From positions 1 through 46,353 of the IMG/VR virus record IMGVR_UViG_3300023273_000787: a DNA stretch of 46,353 nt; one strand, written 5' to 3'. Position numbers and translations under genes: made by a program. Origin of the DNA: a virus. The notes under the pieces were generated by a model that saw only the letters and a list, made by a program, of their open reading frames with translations, was not told the origin of the DNA and made no database searches. Positions 46,255 to 46,353 of this stretch are shown piece after piece (within the stretch, counting starts at the first letter, position 1; the number at the start of each line of letters is the position of its first letter).

Positions 46255-46353
46255 TAGATTTTTTGCATTTGGTTGTAGCTTTACACATTACAAGTGGCCA
46301 ACATGGGCCGACTATTTGTATGCAGGTGGTATTGCAGATTCATATGAAAACTG
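46247..46353 (+). CDS. SGNH-like protein, N-terminal part (cut by window edge)
   Basis: TTG 46247 opens a frame of 35 codons to the edge: YNRFFAFGCSFTHYKWPTW followed by ADYLYAGGIADSYEN. FGCSFT is the same block I as in the preceding gene. The frame overlaps the previous stop by 8 bases. TATAAT at 46249-46254 also lies here, so an independent promoter and a different start downstream cannot be excluded. Confidence 0.55.
   Translation, partial: MYNRFFAFGCSFTHYKWPTWADYLYAGGIADSYEN

Noticed and set aside
1-46353. tRNA genes, CRISPR arrays, integrase or attachment sites, photosynthesis genes
   Set aside because: Looked for cloverleaf-like stretches, regularly spaced repeats and the corresponding proteins; none seen by eye. 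A covariance tRNA scan would be needed to exclude a degenerate tRNA.

Overview
The window reads as a piece of a large, strictly lytic T4-like myovirus genome of the marine (cyanophage/pelagiphage-like) branch. The evidence is a set of recognisable T4 orthologues (neck gp13, sheath gp18, tube gp19, gp4, terminase gp16/gp17, gp32, UvsX, UvsY, UvsW, a gp62-like clamp-loader subunit), T4-type late promoters (TATAAATA and close variants) in front of virion genes, very tight gene packing with ATGA/TAATG overlaps, and marine-phage accessory genes. No host marker gene is present, so the host cannot be named. No tRNA, CRISPR, insertion sequence or integrase is visible, and no gap over 300 bases lacks a gene.

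Layout. 1-1850: left edge with a minus-strand structural-looking gene and small early genes behind sigma70-like promoters. 1857-17887: morphogenesis block in the order gp13, dNMP kinase, HNH gene (minus), gp18, gp19, a second tube-like protein, an unknown, gp4, gp16, two unknown proteins, Cu/Zn superoxide dismutase, two tiny membrane proteins, an unknown, gp17, and a large acidic protein. gp18/gp19 lie before gp16/gp17, unlike T4. 18025-20355: a self-contained cassette (terminator, near-perfect sigma70 promoter, asparagine-synthase-like ATP-pyrophosphatase, radical SAM protein). 20344-25494: recombination/replication block (gp32, uvsX, a small acidic gene, uvsY) continuing into a second radical SAM protein and a methyltransferase. 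25491-34907: glycan/surface-chemistry island with genes switching strand every one to three genes (glycosyltransferases, heptosyltransferase-like, FkbM methyltransferase, methyltransferase-sulfotransferase fusion, cytidylyltransferase-cupin fusion, cupin), plus an Hc1-like DNA-binding protein. 34945-37688: small early genes on both strands with a shared promoter/leader, and an AAA ATPase. 37670-37788: a candidate small RNA. 37804-44450: one long plus-strand operon (SGNH hydrolase, third radical SAM protein, UvsW, gp62-like, zinc-finger protein, nucleotidyltransferase, APS-kinase-like protein, second nucleotidyltransferase, mini DnaE-like protein). 44430-46353: a conserved unknown (minus), a late virion protein and two more SGNH-like proteins, the last cut by the window edge.

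How it fits together. Early genes use TTGAC-N16/17-TATTAT promoters, often followed by a common leader ending in GAGGAGC. Late genes use TATAAATA-type boxes. Several genes of both classes have their promoter so close to the ATG that the mRNA should be leaderless. The gp13 start codon is buried in a 15-bp hairpin whose loop holds the late promoter, a T4-style switch that would block translation from early read-through RNA. A small transcript after the AAA ATPase exposes a CTCCTCCTCC loop complementary to the early Shine-Dalgarno leader. The APS-kinase-like protein and the sulfotransferase fusion suggest phage-directed sulfation of a glycan or other surface molecule.

Most attractive leads: the anti-Shine-Dalgarno small RNA, the 186-residue DnaE-like protein that keeps the family's three catalytic aspartates, the leaderless promoter classes, and the gp13 hairpin switch.
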